Positions 15,959-25,497 of a DNA stretch of 55,497 nt are shown piece by piece. Position 1 is the stretch's first letter. The number at the start of each line of letters is the position of its first letter. The stretch lies in the NCBI GenBank assembly GCA_019421385.1, contig JAHZFK010000020.1, forward strand, positions 1 through 55,497, in the 5' to 3' direction. The notes beneath the pieces are model-generated. The model ran no database searches. It was not told the origin of the DNA and worked only from the letters and a program-made list of their open reading frames with translations. The position numbers and the translations under genes are program-made. Origin of the DNA: Clostridiales bacterium (lineage in GTDB: Bacteria; Bacillota; Clostridia; Oscillospirales; Butyricicoccaceae).

Positions 15959-15965
15959 GCGGCGT

Positions 15966-16433
15966 TCAGGCCAGAAACTCGGTCAGCGTTTCCACCACCA
16001 GCCGATGATCCTCCATATGATCGGGCAGGCCGGATACGCAGATCGAACCGATCACACCCGTGCCGCGCACGCGGATCGGGAACCCGCCGCCGCCCGCAGC
16101 GTATTCGTTCGGCGGCAGTTTACGGCTCTCCAGCGTTTCACCGTTCTGCTCCAGCCATGCCAGAAAATGCAGCGAGGACATTTCCATCAGTGCGACTGAA
16201 TTGCGCTTGCGCGCAAGCCACAGCTCACTGTCCGGCAGCGCGCCGTCCGGAAAATACCGGAACACCACAAGACCGTTGACCGTGATCTCAATTGCGACCG
16301 GAACCGGCTGCTTTTTCGCATTTTCATACAGCTTTAATCCCAGCTCCAACGCATCCGCGCGGGAGAAATGCGCAAATTGCAGCCGTTCTTCCTGCTCCTC
16401 GCACATGGCGAGCAAAGTTTTTTCGTCCTGCAT
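15966..16433 (-). CDS. Heme-degrading/HbpS-like domain protein (UPF0303 family)
   Basis: The 155-aa protein contains ALELGLKLYENAKKQPVPVAIEI and the glycine-rich YAAGGGGFPIRVRGTGVIGSI, typical of the HbpS/GlcG (PF03928) fold and of the UPF0303 subgroup. Members bind heme or small molecules; the biological role of UPF0303 is not settled. The gene is single, convergent with the asnB 3' part, and divergent from the peptidoglycan-binding operon. Confidence 0.82.
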   Translation of the reverse strand: MQDEKTLLAMCEEQEERLQFAHFSRADALELGLKLYENAKKQPVPVAIEITVNGLVVFRYFPDGALPDSELWLARKRNSVALMEMSSLHFLAWLEQNGETLESRKLPPNEYAAGGGGFPIRVRGTGVIGSICVSGLPDHMEDHRLVVETLTEFLA

Positions 16434-16509
16434 CTGTTTTTCCTGCCTTTCCTGCTATCTTATGGATAGTATAATCCATCCCACACCGCTTGACAAGGAG
16501 GTTTTGCCC

Positions 16510-16947
16510 ATGCCCAATCCTGCCGAAGATTCCGCTGTGCTGCGCGTAGTCGTCACGACTGCGCTCAGCGCGCTGCCGGTGGCCAACGCTTCGGTCACAG
16601 TGTCCACCGCGGCGGACGAGACCGGCGCGCGCGATCTTCTCTACTCGGTGCGCACGGATTCGGGCGGCATGACGCCGCCCCTGACGCTGCCCACCCCGCC
16701 GCGCTCCAACTCCATGACACCGGACGGCGGCCTGCCTTATGCGGTCTACACCGTGGAGGTCACGCACCCGGGCTACACCCCGGTCACCGCGCTGCATGTG
16801 ACCATGTTTTCCGGCGTGCCCGCTGTGCTGCCCGTGCCGTTGACACCGCTGCCGGAAAACCAGTCCCCCTCCCAGACCAATCTGACGGCCACGGGCGAAC
16901 CGCAAGTGCTCTACCACGACCAAACCAATCCCAATGCAGAGGAGTGA
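16510..16947 (+). CDS. Small carboxypeptidase-regulatory-like protein, first gene of a peptidoglycan-binding operon
   Basis: The 145-aa protein begins MPNPAEDSAVLRVVVTTALS after AAGGAGG. One beta-sandwich, transthyretin-like domain is likely: ALPVANASVTVS early, then YTVEVTHPGYTPVTALHVTM. No signal peptide is seen. It ends 6 bp before a SpoIID-like gene that uses a TTG start. I infer a role in assembling or decorating the spore or cell wall from that neighbour only. Confidence 0.7.
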   Translation: MPNPAEDSAVLRVVVTTALSALPVANASVTVSTAADETGARDLLYSVRTDSGGMTPPLTLPTPPRSNSMTPDGGLPYAVYTVEVTHPGYTPVTALHVTMFSGVPAVLPVPLTPLPENQSPSQTNLTATGEPQVLYHDQTNPNAEE

Positions 16948-16953
16948 TCCGTT

Positions 16954-18381
16954 TTGCCCCAATCCCCGGTGACCATCCCGGAAACCATCACGGTGCATCT
17001 GGGCCCGCCCTCATCCGACGCGCCGAACGTCACCGTGCCCTTTGCCGATTACATCAAAAACGTCGCTTCGTCCGAGATTTATCCGACGTGGCCGGAAGAA
17101 GCCATCCGCGCCAATATCTACGCGCAGATCTCCTATGCGCTCAACCGTGTATTCACCGAATGGTACCGCGCGCAGGGCTATGACTTCGATATCACCAACT
17201 CCACACGTTTCGACCAGTCCTTTGTCCCCGGGCGCGATATTTTCGAGAATATTTCCACCATCGTGGACGATATGTTCAACAGCTATCTGACCCGCGGCGA
17301 CGCCATCGAGCCGCTGTTCGCCCAATACTGCAACGGCACAACGGTCACCTGTCCCGGCGGCCTGAGCCAATGGGGAACCGTGCCGCTGGCCGAGCAGGGC
17401 ATGACTGCGGAAGAAATTGTGCGATATTACTATGGAGATGATATCAATATTGTGAGAAATGCACCCATTGCGCCCAACCTCGGCGGTTCTTGGCCGGGCG
17501 TGACCTTCCGGCTGGGCGATGTGTCCGAGGAAGTGCGCATCATTCAGAACCGCTTAAACCGCATTTCCACCAACTATCCCAACATCCCGAAAATCTATCC
17601 GGTCGACGGCATCTACGACGCGGACACCGAGCGCGCGGTGCGCGCCTTCCAGCAGCAGTTCAATCTTGGCGTGGACGGTATCGTCGGCCGCGCGACATGG
17701 TACCGCATTGCGTTCATCTATAACAACGTCAAGCGCCTGAGCGAGCTGGACAGCGAGGGCCTGCTGCTCGATGAGATTTCCCGCCAGTTCCCCGAAACGC
17801 TGCGCGAAGGCTCGACCGGCCCGGGCGTGCAGCTACTTCAGTATTTCCTCGCCATTGTGGGCGAGTATTACGACCAGCTGCCGCGCTGGCAGGTCGACCA
17901 GATCGACGGCATTTTCGGCCCGCGCACACGCGAGGCGGTCGAAGCCTATCAGCGCATGATGGGTCTGACCGTGGACGGTATCGTCGGCCGCACCACATGG
18001 AACACGCTGGTATCCACCTATCAATCCGTGCTGGCCGTGCAGCCCGATCAAGGATTTCTGGGTGAGGTCGCGGGCTTGCCGGATATTTTCCTCGTCGAGG
18101 GTATGCGCGGCGAAGCCGTGCGCGAGGCGCAGCAGCTCATCAACATCATCGCACGCGGTTATCCCGAAGTGCCCACAGTCGCGGTCGACGGCATCTTCGG
18201 CCCCGCGACACGGAACGCGGTCTCGGTCATCCAGTCGATCTCCAGTCTGCCCGCCACCGGTGCGATCGGCCCGCTGACATGGGAGGAGATGGCACTGCTC
18301 GCACGCGACGTGCTGGTATCCTCGCAGACCAACGAGGGTCAATATCCAGGCTATCCGATCGGAGAGGAGATGACCACCTGA
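16954..18381 (+). CDS. SpoIID-like protein with three peptidoglycan-binding domains
   Basis: The 475-aa protein starts at TTG (16954), 10 bp after GGAG. Residues about 20-170 resemble the SpoIID/LytB amidase-enhancer domain: VPFADYIKNVASSEIYPTWP and GGLSQWGTVPLAEQGMTAEE. Three PG_binding_1 units follow, each ending in a GIxGxxTW or similar motif (near residues 245, 345 and 435). No signal peptide or catalytic triad is evident, suggesting action inside the mother cell or as a structural wall protein. The next gene overlaps the stop by 1 bp. Confidence 0.75.
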   Translation: MPQSPVTIPETITVHLGPPSSDAPNVTVPFADYIKNVASSEIYPTWPEEAIRANIYAQISYALNRVFTEWYRAQGYDFDITNSTRFDQSFVPGRDIFENISTIVDDMFNSYLTRGDAIEPLFAQYCNGTTVTCPGGLSQWGTVPLAEQGMTAEEIVRYYYGDDINIVRNAPIAPNLGGSWPGVTFRLGDVSEEVRIIQNRLNRISTNYPNIPKIYPVDGIYDADTERAVRAFQQQFNLGVDGIVGRATWYRIAFIYNNVKRLSELDSEGLLLDEISRQFPETLREGSTGPGVQLLQYFLAIVGEYYDQLPRWQVDQIDGIFGPRTREAVEAYQRMMGLTVDGIVGRTTWNTLVSTYQSVLAVQPDQGFLGEVAGLPDIFLVEGMRGEAVREAQQLINIIARGYPEVPTVAVDGIFGPATRNAVSVIQSISSLPATGAIGPLTWEEMALLARDVLVSSQTNEGQYPGYPIGEEMTT

Positions 18382-18923
18382 TGTATACCGACAGCCAACG
18401 CAGGACACATATTTTGGATTTGCAGCGCTTTCTGCGCCGCATCCAGCAGGCACAGGGCGCGGTGCAGCCGCTGACCCCCGATGGGATATTCGGCCCGGAA
18501 ACCGCCGCCGCCGTGCGGGAATTCCAGCGGCGCAACCGCCTGCCCGTGACCGGCACGGCGAATTACGACACATGGACGGCGATCTATGCCGCGTACCTGC
18601 TTCTGACCGACCTTGATGCGCTGCCCGCTGCGGTCGACTTTTTCCCGTCGGGCATGGATGCCAAGCTCACGCGCGGCGACAAAGGCCCCTCGGTCTTTGT
18701 GCTGCAGCTCATGCTGGGCATGGCCGCGCCGCACTTCGGCAATGCGCTGCCCGTTCCACTGACCGGAGAATACGATGCGGACACCGAGACAGGTGTGCGC
18801 CGCGCGCAGGGCACGCTGCTGCTGCCGCAGACCGGCGAAACCGACCGCGCGACATGGACGGCGCTCGCCCTGTTCCACAACAGCTTTTTCGGTCGCACGC
18901 CGCTGGCATGGACGATGGCATAA
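18381..18923 (+). CDS. Peptidoglycan-binding protein, two PG_binding_1 domains
   Basis: The 180-aa protein has two PG_binding_1 repeats, the first with PDGIFGPETAAAVREFQRRN, the second with YDADTETGVRRAQ. Its ATG shares one base with the TGA of the SpoIID-like gene, so translation is coupled. Three co-expressed wall-binding proteins suggest a spore cortex or envelope assembly unit. There is no signal peptide. Confidence 0.75.
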   Translation: MYTDSQRRTHILDLQRFLRRIQQAQGAVQPLTPDGIFGPETAAAVREFQRRNRLPVTGTANYDTWTAIYAAYLLLTDLDALPAAVDFFPSGMDAKLTRGDKGPSVFVLQLMLGMAAPHFGNALPVPLTGEYDADTETGVRRAQGTLLLPQTGETDRATWTALALFHNSFFGRTPLAWTMA

Positions 18924-18927
18924 AAAC

Positions 18928-18956
18928 AAAAAGGACGCTGAAAAGCGTCCTTTTTT
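18928..18956. terminator. Terminator of the peptidoglycan-binding operon
   Basis: AAAAAGGACGCT-GAAA-AGCGTCC with T6 gives a strong bidirectional terminator between convergent genes. Confidence 0.9.
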
Positions 18957-18970
18957 GCAATGTAATTGAA

Positions 18971-20137
18971 TTATTCCGCCGTGTCTGCGGTCTCGGCGGC
19001 TGCACCATCGGTTGCCGTCGGGTCATCCGTGGCAGCTTCGTTCGATGCCGCATCCTGTGCGTTCAGGATATCCTGCACGTCTGCCGGCAGGTATTCGCGC
19101 ACGTTCTGATAGGTGATCTCGTCGTACACCTCGGTCGTCTGTACGTCCGCTTCCTCCATCCACTGGGTCAGCAGATCGTCCATCGTGCCAGCTACCATGG
19201 TTGTCAGCAGAGGCTTATAATTCTCAAACTGACCGTCCACATCCAGCGGCACGCGCTTGATGATGTGATAGCCGTAGTCCGACTTGATCAGTCCGGATAC
19301 CTCGTTCTCGGCCAGCGCCTTGGCGCCGTCGTAGAACTCCGTGACCATTTCACCCTCGGTGAAGATGTAGCCGTCCGGATTGCCGGCCAGCCCCGGGTCT
19401 TCGCTGTATTCGTTCATCAGCGTGTCATAATCCTCGCCCGCGTTGATGCGATCGAGAATCTTCTGCGCCTCTGCCTTGGCTTCCGCGTCCGTGCGGATGG
19501 TCTCACCAGTCATGGAGTCCACCGTGGAGATCAGGATGTGCTTTGCCGCCAGATAATTGTCGGTAAAATACTGGCGCAGCTCGTCATCGCTCGGCACATT
19601 GGCGCCGTTTTCACCGAAATAATACTCATTGAGCGCATTGTAGCACTGGCTGATATACATAAAGTTGCTGTAGCTCTGATCCGAGAAGCCGAAGTTTGCG
19701 ATCTGCTTGGCGTAAGCGTCATAGCTCATCGAATCAATGCTATCCTGCCGCAGCTGGGTCATCTGCTTTTCCTGATCGTAGGTCAGCTTGAGTCCCAGTT
19801 CATTGAACTTCTGCAATACCACGCGCGCATAGACCGACTGGTCCTTAGCTGCTGCAGGCATGGAAGAACCCAGCGTTGCCGCGGCATATTCGTCGTTCCA
19901 CACATCACTCATGCCAAGCTGCGCATACATATTGGCATAGTACGCCATGTTGTACAGCATGTAACCCGCGTATTCATCCGCGCACACCTCGTCGCCGTTG
20001 ACCGTCATTACGACCGGCGCACCGTTATTGAGCGGACGGTAGTGGATGGTCGTGCTCGACACGCCCCAGATGGTACCGCCCATAACGACAGCCAGCATCA
20101 CAACCAGCGCGACGGCGCGCTGCATCATTTTGCTCAT
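18971..20137 (-). CDS. Parvulin-type peptidyl-prolyl isomerase (PrsA/SurA-like), membrane-anchored
   Basis: The 388-aa protein has an N-terminal signal anchor (about residues 8-28, without a lipobox Cys), a SurA-N-like helical region, and a PPIC rotamase domain from AAKHILISTVDSMTG (about residue 195) to KSDYGYHIIKRV (about 295). The C-terminal tail is rich in Ala, Thr and Asp. Such proteins fold exported proteins outside the membrane. It is a single gene next to the sigma-factor operon. The start follows AAGGAGAG. Confidence 0.85.
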   Translation of the reverse strand: MSKMMQRAVALVVMLAVVMGGTIWGVSSTTIHYRPLNNGAPVVMTVNGDEVCADEYAGYMLYNMAYYANMYAQLGMSDVWNDEYAAATLGSSMPAAAKDQSVYARVVLQKFNELGLKLTYDQEKQMTQLRQDSIDSMSYDAYAKQIANFGFSDQSYSNFMYISQCYNALNEYYFGENGANVPSDDELRQYFTDNYLAAKHILISTVDSMTGETIRTDAEAKAEAQKILDRINAGEDYDTLMNEYSEDPGLAGNPDGYIFTEGEMVTEFYDGAKALAENEVSGLIKSDYGYHIIKRVPLDVDGQFENYKPLLTTMVAGTMDDLLTQWMEEADVQTTEVYDEITYQNVREYLPADVQDILNAQDAASNEAATDDPTATDGAAAETADTAE

Positions 20138-20234
20138 ATCTAACTCTCCTTATTGCGTAATCAAAACAGACTTTAATCAGTATAGCACCTTTCAGAGGGC
20201 GATACAAGCAAAAACACAAAAACGTCACAATCCG

Positions 20235-21707
20235 TCAGGCTGCCGCCGAGCGCTCCAGCTGTGTATTGAAATTGGTGTAATGTTGCAGCCGCCAATTTTC
20301 CTGCCAGCCCAGTGTACGATCTCGCGGCGCGCGGTACGGCAGGTTAAACGGCTGAGGAGCGTGATAATAATTGATCCCTGTAGCACCAAACACCCGGTTT
20401 GCGTCCAGCTGCATGACATAGAGCACATAGCCACGCGGATTATCCGCGCCCAGCGGATAGCTGATGACACCGCTGATCTGATTGTTGGTGTATGTGCCGA
20501 AAAGGTTGGTTGTCGTCACGGTATTGTCAGAAAGCTCTGGAATAGGCGCGGCATAGGTTTGGCCGTTTTTTTCGTATACCAGCCGCCCACCGAGCAGCTC
20601 ATAACCATAATCGCTGTCCTCGAAAGCCGAAAACGCATCGCCCCAGTACGCGCTGCCCTGCACCCACGCAAGACGGTGCAGCACTGCCATTCGGTACTCC
20701 GGCAGTTCCATATAATAGGTGGATGCAATCATCGTGTCCGCGCTTGCTGGAATCTCCGGCTCAATCGGCGCTCGTTCGGGCGCATTGGTCTGATCGCACA
20801 GCATCATGCTTTGTGAATCTGGGCCAAACGCCAGCATTTCCGCACAGCAGGCGACATGAAACGCGCCATCCAGCGCACGTACATCCTCATCCGTGAGGTC
20901 GGCCAGCACCTCATCCGGTAAGCCGAGATCGGAGAGCTGCTGCCGCATTTCAGTTTCCCCGTGCTCCTCCATCGGCGCGGCATCCAATCGCGGATGATTG
21001 ACGTACACGCTCACAGCCAGCATCAGCAGCAGACAGCCGCCGAGATACCCCCACCGGACTACCCTTGTGCTCAGACGGACAGGGGCGGCGACAAAGCAGT
21101 AACCCGCTTCGCCCATCGACTCGCCCAGTCGAAACAGCGCGCGCACGATGCACACAAAAGCAATCACCATTGGGATGGCCGCCAGCCAGCTGTGCGCCAG
21201 CGGCGAAAATGCCAGCACCAGAATAAGCGCCTCCCAGCACGCAGCTGCTTTGAGCGGATCGCTCTGCGGCTCCACGCCAGCCGTGCGGCACGTCTGCCGC
21301 AATCCGGCGCGCAGCGCCAACAGCTGCACGATCTGGAGGATCATACTCGTCAGCCCAAGGGCAATATCCAGATCACCTATTGGCAGCCAGGGCGTAGCTG
21401 ACAACACCAGAAACGCGCCCACCCATGTGAGCCGTACGATGGACAGCACCCATGCCAGCCGGAAGTCCACGCCGTTGCGGCGCAGCGCACGAAAGCCCAA
21501 ATATTGCAGCACCACGCCCACCGCGGGCAGCAGGTAATCCAGATACAGAAAGTTGAGTGTGATACCGGTCAGCGCCAAGCCGCCCGCAATGCGGTCGATC
21601 GGCTCATGCCATGGATTGACCTCCTCGACCACACTCTGCGAGGGTATGGTACCGGCGATCTCCTGCTCGATCATCCGGTCAAATTCGTCCCGTTCCGGTC
21701 CGGTCAT
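20235..21707 (-). CDS. Multi-pass membrane protein coupled to the ECF sigma factor (possible anti-sigma or sensor)
   Basis: The 490-aa protein has a cytoplasmic N terminus (MTGPERDEFDRMIEQEIAGT), about six or seven transmembrane segments between residues 40 and 235, and an extracytoplasmic C-terminal domain of about 250 residues. Its ATG overlaps the sigma gene stop (ATGA). The position is that of anti-sigma factors, and the topology would allow envelope sensing. I see no zinc-binding anti-sigma motif. The function is inferred from context. Confidence 0.6.
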   Translation of the reverse strand: MTGPERDEFDRMIEQEIAGTIPSQSVVEEVNPWHEPIDRIAGGLALTGITLNFLYLDYLLPAVGVVLQYLGFRALRRNGVDFRLAWVLSIVRLTWVGAFLVLSATPWLPIGDLDIALGLTSMILQIVQLLALRAGLRQTCRTAGVEPQSDPLKAAACWEALILVLAFSPLAHSWLAAIPMVIAFVCIVRALFRLGESMGEAGYCFVAAPVRLSTRVVRWGYLGGCLLLMLAVSVYVNHPRLDAAPMEEHGETEMRQQLSDLGLPDEVLADLTDEDVRALDGAFHVACCAEMLAFGPDSQSMMLCDQTNAPERAPIEPEIPASADTMIASTYYMELPEYRMAVLHRLAWVQGSAYWGDAFSAFEDSDYGYELLGGRLVYEKNGQTYAAPIPELSDNTVTTTNLFGTYTNNQISGVISYPLGADNPRGYVLYVMQLDANRVFGATGINYYHAPQPFNLPYRAPRDRTLGWQENWRLQHYTNFNTQLERSAAA

Positions 21708-22231
21708 AGCGCGTCACCTCCCAACGCCTGTTGCAAGCGGCGGCGCAGACGGTACAGCCGTCCCTCGACCGCCCGCTCGGTCAGTCCCATTTCCGCCGCG
21801 ATCTGCGCGGTAGACTGCAAATAATAATACTTGCGGTAAAACAGCAGTTGTTCCTCTGCTCCCAGTGCATCGACCGCCTTTTGCAAAAGTCGCGTGCGCT
21901 CACGGCGCAGCACTTCCTCCTCCGGAGAGGGCGAAGCGCCATCCTGTTCGTCCCATGTCTCGTCCGGTGCGCGCCGTCGCCGCAGCCGATCGACCGCCGC
22001 ATTGCGCGCAGTCGCCGTCACCCACGCGGCGAGTGTGCCTTTTGCTGGGTCAAAGCCTGCAAACCGCTCCCACACGCGCAGAAAAACATCGCTGGCACAT
22101 TCCTCCACGTCCTGCGCGTCGCGCAAAATGCCGCGCACGATATAGCGCACCATCGGGCCATACTGCTTTTGCAGCAGCGTCACGCCCTCCGGATCGCGCG
22201 CAGAAAGCAGCGCGAGGATTTTCTCATCCAT
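21704..22231 (-). CDS. ECF-type RNA polymerase sigma factor
   Basis: The 175-aa protein has sigma region 2 (VRYIVRGILRDAQDVEECAS then DVFLRVWERF, about residues 28-58) and region 4 with a helix-turn-helix (TAQIAAEMGLTERAVEGRLY, about residues 141-160). Region 3 is absent. It is translationally coupled to a membrane protein that may control it. Its target promoters cannot be told from this window. Confidence 0.87.
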   Translation of the reverse strand: MDEKILALLSARDPEGVTLLQKQYGPMVRYIVRGILRDAQDVEECASDVFLRVWERFAGFDPAKGTLAAWVTATARNAAVDRLRRRRAPDETWDEQDGASPSPEEEVLRRERTRLLQKAVDALGAEEQLLFYRKYYYLQSTAQIAAEMGLTERAVEGRLYRLRRRLQQALGGDAL

Positions 22232-22314
22232 ACCACCGCCCCCTTTCTCCCTATCCTATCTACTGTTATCTACGCAAATTTTACACCTAACCCACGCATA
22301 TTTTGATAAAAAAA

Positions 22315-24000
22315 GGGTCTGTTGCAAAATAGGCCAAAGAAAAAAAGACAGGCAGGGCAGCCCGAAAAGGGTTGCCTTGCCTGCCTTTTTGCTTTAGGCT
22401 TAGTTTGTGAACACAAAACCAAAGCAAGACCAGTGTAACGTATATGAGCGGCGAGGTCAACTGGTACTTGCGCTGAATTGCGAAAAGATGATACCGGAGA
22501 ACGCACCTGTCCGGCTGGTAAGCGCGGTGTTGGAGGAGTTGGATTACGAAAGATTGTACCGCGCCTATTCTCCCCGAGGGAGGAAATCAGCAGCCGACCC
22601 GCAGGTGTTGTTTGAGGTAATGGTGTACGGATACCTGTGCGGGATCTATTCCAGCCGCAAGCTGGAGGAGGCCTGCCGGTACCGTGTGGACTTCATGTGG
22701 CTGCTTGGGGATGAGAAAGCGCCGAACCACAGCACGCTGGCCCGGTTCCGGACGGGACGGTGCCGTGAGGCGCTGGAGGGGCTGTTCTACCAGCTGGTTA
22801 AGAGACTGGAGGCTATGGGTGAGACAGACCATCGTACAGTCTTTGTAGACAGCACCAAACTGGAGAGCCGCGCTGGACGGTATACCTTTGTGTGGCGGAA
22901 AAGCGTGGAAAAGCACCTGGCAAAGGTGAAGGAGCAGGTGCGTAAGGCGACGGGCCTGACCTCCCCAGCCGCTCTGCAGTCCCATTTGGAGAGTCTGGCT
23001 AAGGAAATCTGCTTTGTCCACGGCAAGGGGAAGCGGAAAAGCCTGAAACAAAAGGACTGGGAACGCCTGTCTGGGCTGCTGGAACGCTGGGAAGGATATG
23101 AAACACAGCTGTCCACGATGGGGGGAATGCCGCAACAGCTACGCCAAGACGGATGAGGATGCCACCTTCATGCGGATGAAGGAGGATCACATGCGCAATG
23201 GGCAGCTCAAGCCTGGGTACAATGTACAGATCGCGGTGAACAGTGAGTATATCACTGGTATCGAGGCATTTTCTGACCGGAATGACGTCAGAACCCTCAG
23301 ACCGTTCCTGCGGCGGCTGGAGAAGTTCCAGCAAGCTAGATATGAGGAAGTAGTGGCGGATGCTGGGTATGAGAGCCTGGACAACTACCTCTACTTGGAT
23401 TCTACCGGCCAGACTTGCCTGATCAAGCCCGCGAATTACGACCAGAAGAAACGCAAAAAGTTTCAAAAGCAGATCGGTCGGATAGAGAACATGGCTTATG
23501 ATCCGGAAGAAGACTGCTTTACCTGCGCCCAAGGCAGAAAGCTTTCGCTGTGTCGGGAATACACAGAAGAAAAAGACAGCCGGTTTGTCACTACGGCCTG
23601 GTACCGGTGTGAAAACTGCGCCGGTTGCCCCTGCCGCAGTTTGTGCTGCCGAGCCAAGGACCCAGAGCAGCCGAAACAGCTGTGTCTGCAAAAGACTTTT
23701 TGGGAGAAGCGTGCGGAAACCACTCAGCGCATCACTTCCCAGCGGGGCATCCATCTGCGCCTGTGCCGCTCCATCCAGGTGGAGGGGGGCATTTGCTCTG
23801 CTCAAAAACGACTTTGGCTTCCGCAGATTCCTCACCCGCGGCAGGGCCAACATCCGAGCCGAGCTGTTCCTGCTGGCCATGGCTTTTGATCTGAAAAAGC
23901 TGTGGATGAAGCGGGAACACGGCCGTCTCCAGACCCGTGTTTCTGAAAAAATGACCGCTTAGCTCCTGACAACAGAATCATTCCACATTTGATGCTGGAA
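22315..24000 (+). mobile_element. IS1182-type insertion sequence, damaged; right end not found
   Basis: The left end GGGTCTGTTGCAAAATAGGCC-like terminus begins at 22315 after an A-run. A transcription-blocking hairpin follows at 22349-22390, then a two-frameshift transposase. I could not find the matching right inverted repeat (it should end with a CAACAGACCC-like sequence) between 23963 and 24150, so the given right limit is approximate and the right end may be lost. Confidence 0.7.
22407..23962 (+). pseudogene. IS1182-family DDE transposase with two +1 frameshifts at G6 tracts
   Basis: Three frames together encode a full transposase. It starts GTG (MNTKPKQDQCNVYERRGQ), has FVDSTKLESRAG with the first Asp, VVADAGYESLDNY with the second, and SIQVEGAFALLKNDFGF with the Glu. 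The frame changes at G runs 23120-23125 and 23784-23789. Removing one G from each gives an uninterrupted 517-aa protein. As given, no full-length protein is made without slippage or frameshifting. Confidence 0.85.
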
Positions 24001-24094
24001 TTTACCCCAGCGTCTGCTTTGCCATGCCTTTTTCCTTCCCCAAACGCTTGTTTTTCCACAACCTATCGGCTACATACTCCTTTGGACGGCGCAT

Positions 24095-24137
24095 AAAAGG
24101 GCGCGCTGCAGATTTCATTTCTGCAACGCGCCCTTTT
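24095..24137. terminator. Terminator of wecC
   Basis: The long hairpin AAAAGGGCGCG-TGCAGA...TCTGCA-CGCGCCCTTTT lies just past the wecC stop and has A/T runs on both sides. Confidence 0.9.
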
Positions 24138-24150
24138 CTGTTGTATTCGG

Positions 24151-25353
24151 TTACTCCATCAGGCCGACGCAGTCGTAATACGGCTTTGCGGCGATCTTAT
24201 CCTTGTTCTCCTTGAAGAGCGTGTGGCCAAGCGTCACAACCAGATAATCTGCCTTTTCGAGCACTTCGTCAAAGGAGACGTTCGGGATGCCCTGCACCTC
24301 GCTATCCTTTGCAAACGGCTCACAGGCCAGTACCTTGACGCCCTTTTCCTGCAAAATGTGGCACAGCTCGATCGACGGCGATTCGCGCAGATCGTCCACA
24401 TCCGGCTTATAGGACAGGCCGAGCACACCGACCGTGTCGGTGACCTTCGCCAGCTTGGAAACGACCTTCTCCGCCACAAAGCGCGGCTTGTTCTCGTTGC
24501 GCTCGCGCGCGGCGAGGATGACCTTGGCCTCTGCCGGGAACTGCTCATAGATGAACCACGGGTCGACCGCGATGCAATGGCCGCCCACGCCCACACCCGG
24601 GGTCAGGATGTTGACGCGCGGGTGGCAGTTGGCCAGCTTGATGAGTTCAAATACATCAATGCCCATCTTGTCGCAGATGACCGACAGCTCGTTGGCATAT
24701 GCGATATTGACATCGCGGAAGGTGTTCTCGGTCAGCTTGCACATCTCAGCGGTCAGGTCGTCGGTCTTGTGGACAACGCCCTTTTCCAGCACCTTTTCAT
24801 AAATAGATGCCGCCATCTCTGCCGCTTCCGGCGTACGTGCGCCAACGATGCGGTCGTTGTTCTTGAGCTCGTACATCATATTTCCCGGGATGACACGCTC
24901 CGGGCAGTGTGCAACGTGAATCTTGTCCATGGCAATACCGGACTCCTCGGACAGCACGCGCGCGAGCATTTCGCTGGTGTGCGGCGGCACGGTAGACTCC
25001 AGAATGACCAGATTGGACGGCTCGAGCAGCTTGCCCGCCATGCGGCCGGCAGACTCGACGTACTTCAGATCAGCCTTATGGCTGCCGGTCTCGTCCTGAT
25101 AGAACGGCGTGGGCACCGCGATATAGAACACATCGGACTTACCCAGTTCGCTCGAGAAATGCAGATGGCCGTGCGCTACTGCGGTTTCAAACGCCTCCTG
25201 CAAGCCCGGCTCGACGATGTGGATGTGGCCGCCCTGCAGCGTTTCAATGGTTTTCTCGTTGACATCAAAGCCGCAGACTTCAAAACCGGCCTCCGCGAGC
25301 GTGATCGCGGTCGGCAGGCCGATATAGCCCAGACCCATGACAGTAATTTTCAT
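24151..25353 (-). CDS. wecC: UDP-N-acetyl-D-mannosaminuronate-type nucleotide-sugar dehydrogenase
   Basis: The 400-aa protein belongs to the UDP-glucose/UDP-ManNAc dehydrogenase family. It begins MKITVMGLGYIGLPTAI with the NAD-binding GxGxxG, has VPTPF and STVPPHTSE in the N-terminal half, and the catalytic-cysteine region GVGVGGHCIAVDPWF. GLSYKPDVDDLRESPS marks the C-terminal domain. The sequence resembles WecC more than UDP-glucose dehydrogenase. It would make a uronic acid sugar for a surface polymer. No glycosyltransferase neighbours are visible, so it stands alone. The start follows AGAGG; the longer frame upstream is antisense to cysE and not used. Confidence 0.88.
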   Translation of the reverse strand: MKITVMGLGYIGLPTAITLAEAGFEVCGFDVNEKTIETLQGGHIHIVEPGLQEAFETAVAHGHLHFSSELGKSDVFYIAVPTPFYQDETGSHKADLKYVESAGRMAGKLLEPSNLVILESTVPPHTSEMLARVLSEESGIAMDKIHVAHCPERVIPGNMMYELKNNDRIVGARTPEAAEMAASIYEKVLEKGVVHKTDDLTAEMCKLTENTFRDVNIAYANELSVICDKMGIDVFELIKLANCHPRVNILTPGVGVGGHCIAVDPWFIYEQFPAEAKVILAARERNENKPRFVAEKVVSKLAKVTDTVGVLGLSYKPDVDDLRESPSIELCHILQEKGVKVLACEPFAKDSEVQGIPNVSFDEVLEKADYLVVTLGHTLFKENKDKIAAKPYYDCVGLME

Positions 25354-25387
25354 AATTTCAAAACCTCTTTGTCTACATTCTTTAATC

Positions 25388-25415
25388 ATTATACCACTTT
25401 TTTTCTTTATTTCAA
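25388..25415 (-). promoter_or_regulatory. Promoter of wecC
   Basis: On the minus strand TTGAAA (25410-25415), a 16-bp spacer and TATAAT (25388-25393) lie 35 bp before the wecC start. Confidence 0.75.
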
Positions 25416-25423
25416 TCAAAGGT

Positions 25424-25452
25424 TTGAATTTTCTGCCGGAAGCGTCTATAAT
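25424..25452 (+). promoter_or_regulatory. Promoter of cysE
   Basis: TTGAAT (25424-25429), a 17-bp spacer and TATAAT (25447-25452). It is divergent from, and 9 bp away from, the wecC promoter. Confidence 0.8.
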
Positions 25453-25497
25453 GTATGGTATGTTCAATTCACAGTAGTTTGATAGGATGATTGCATT

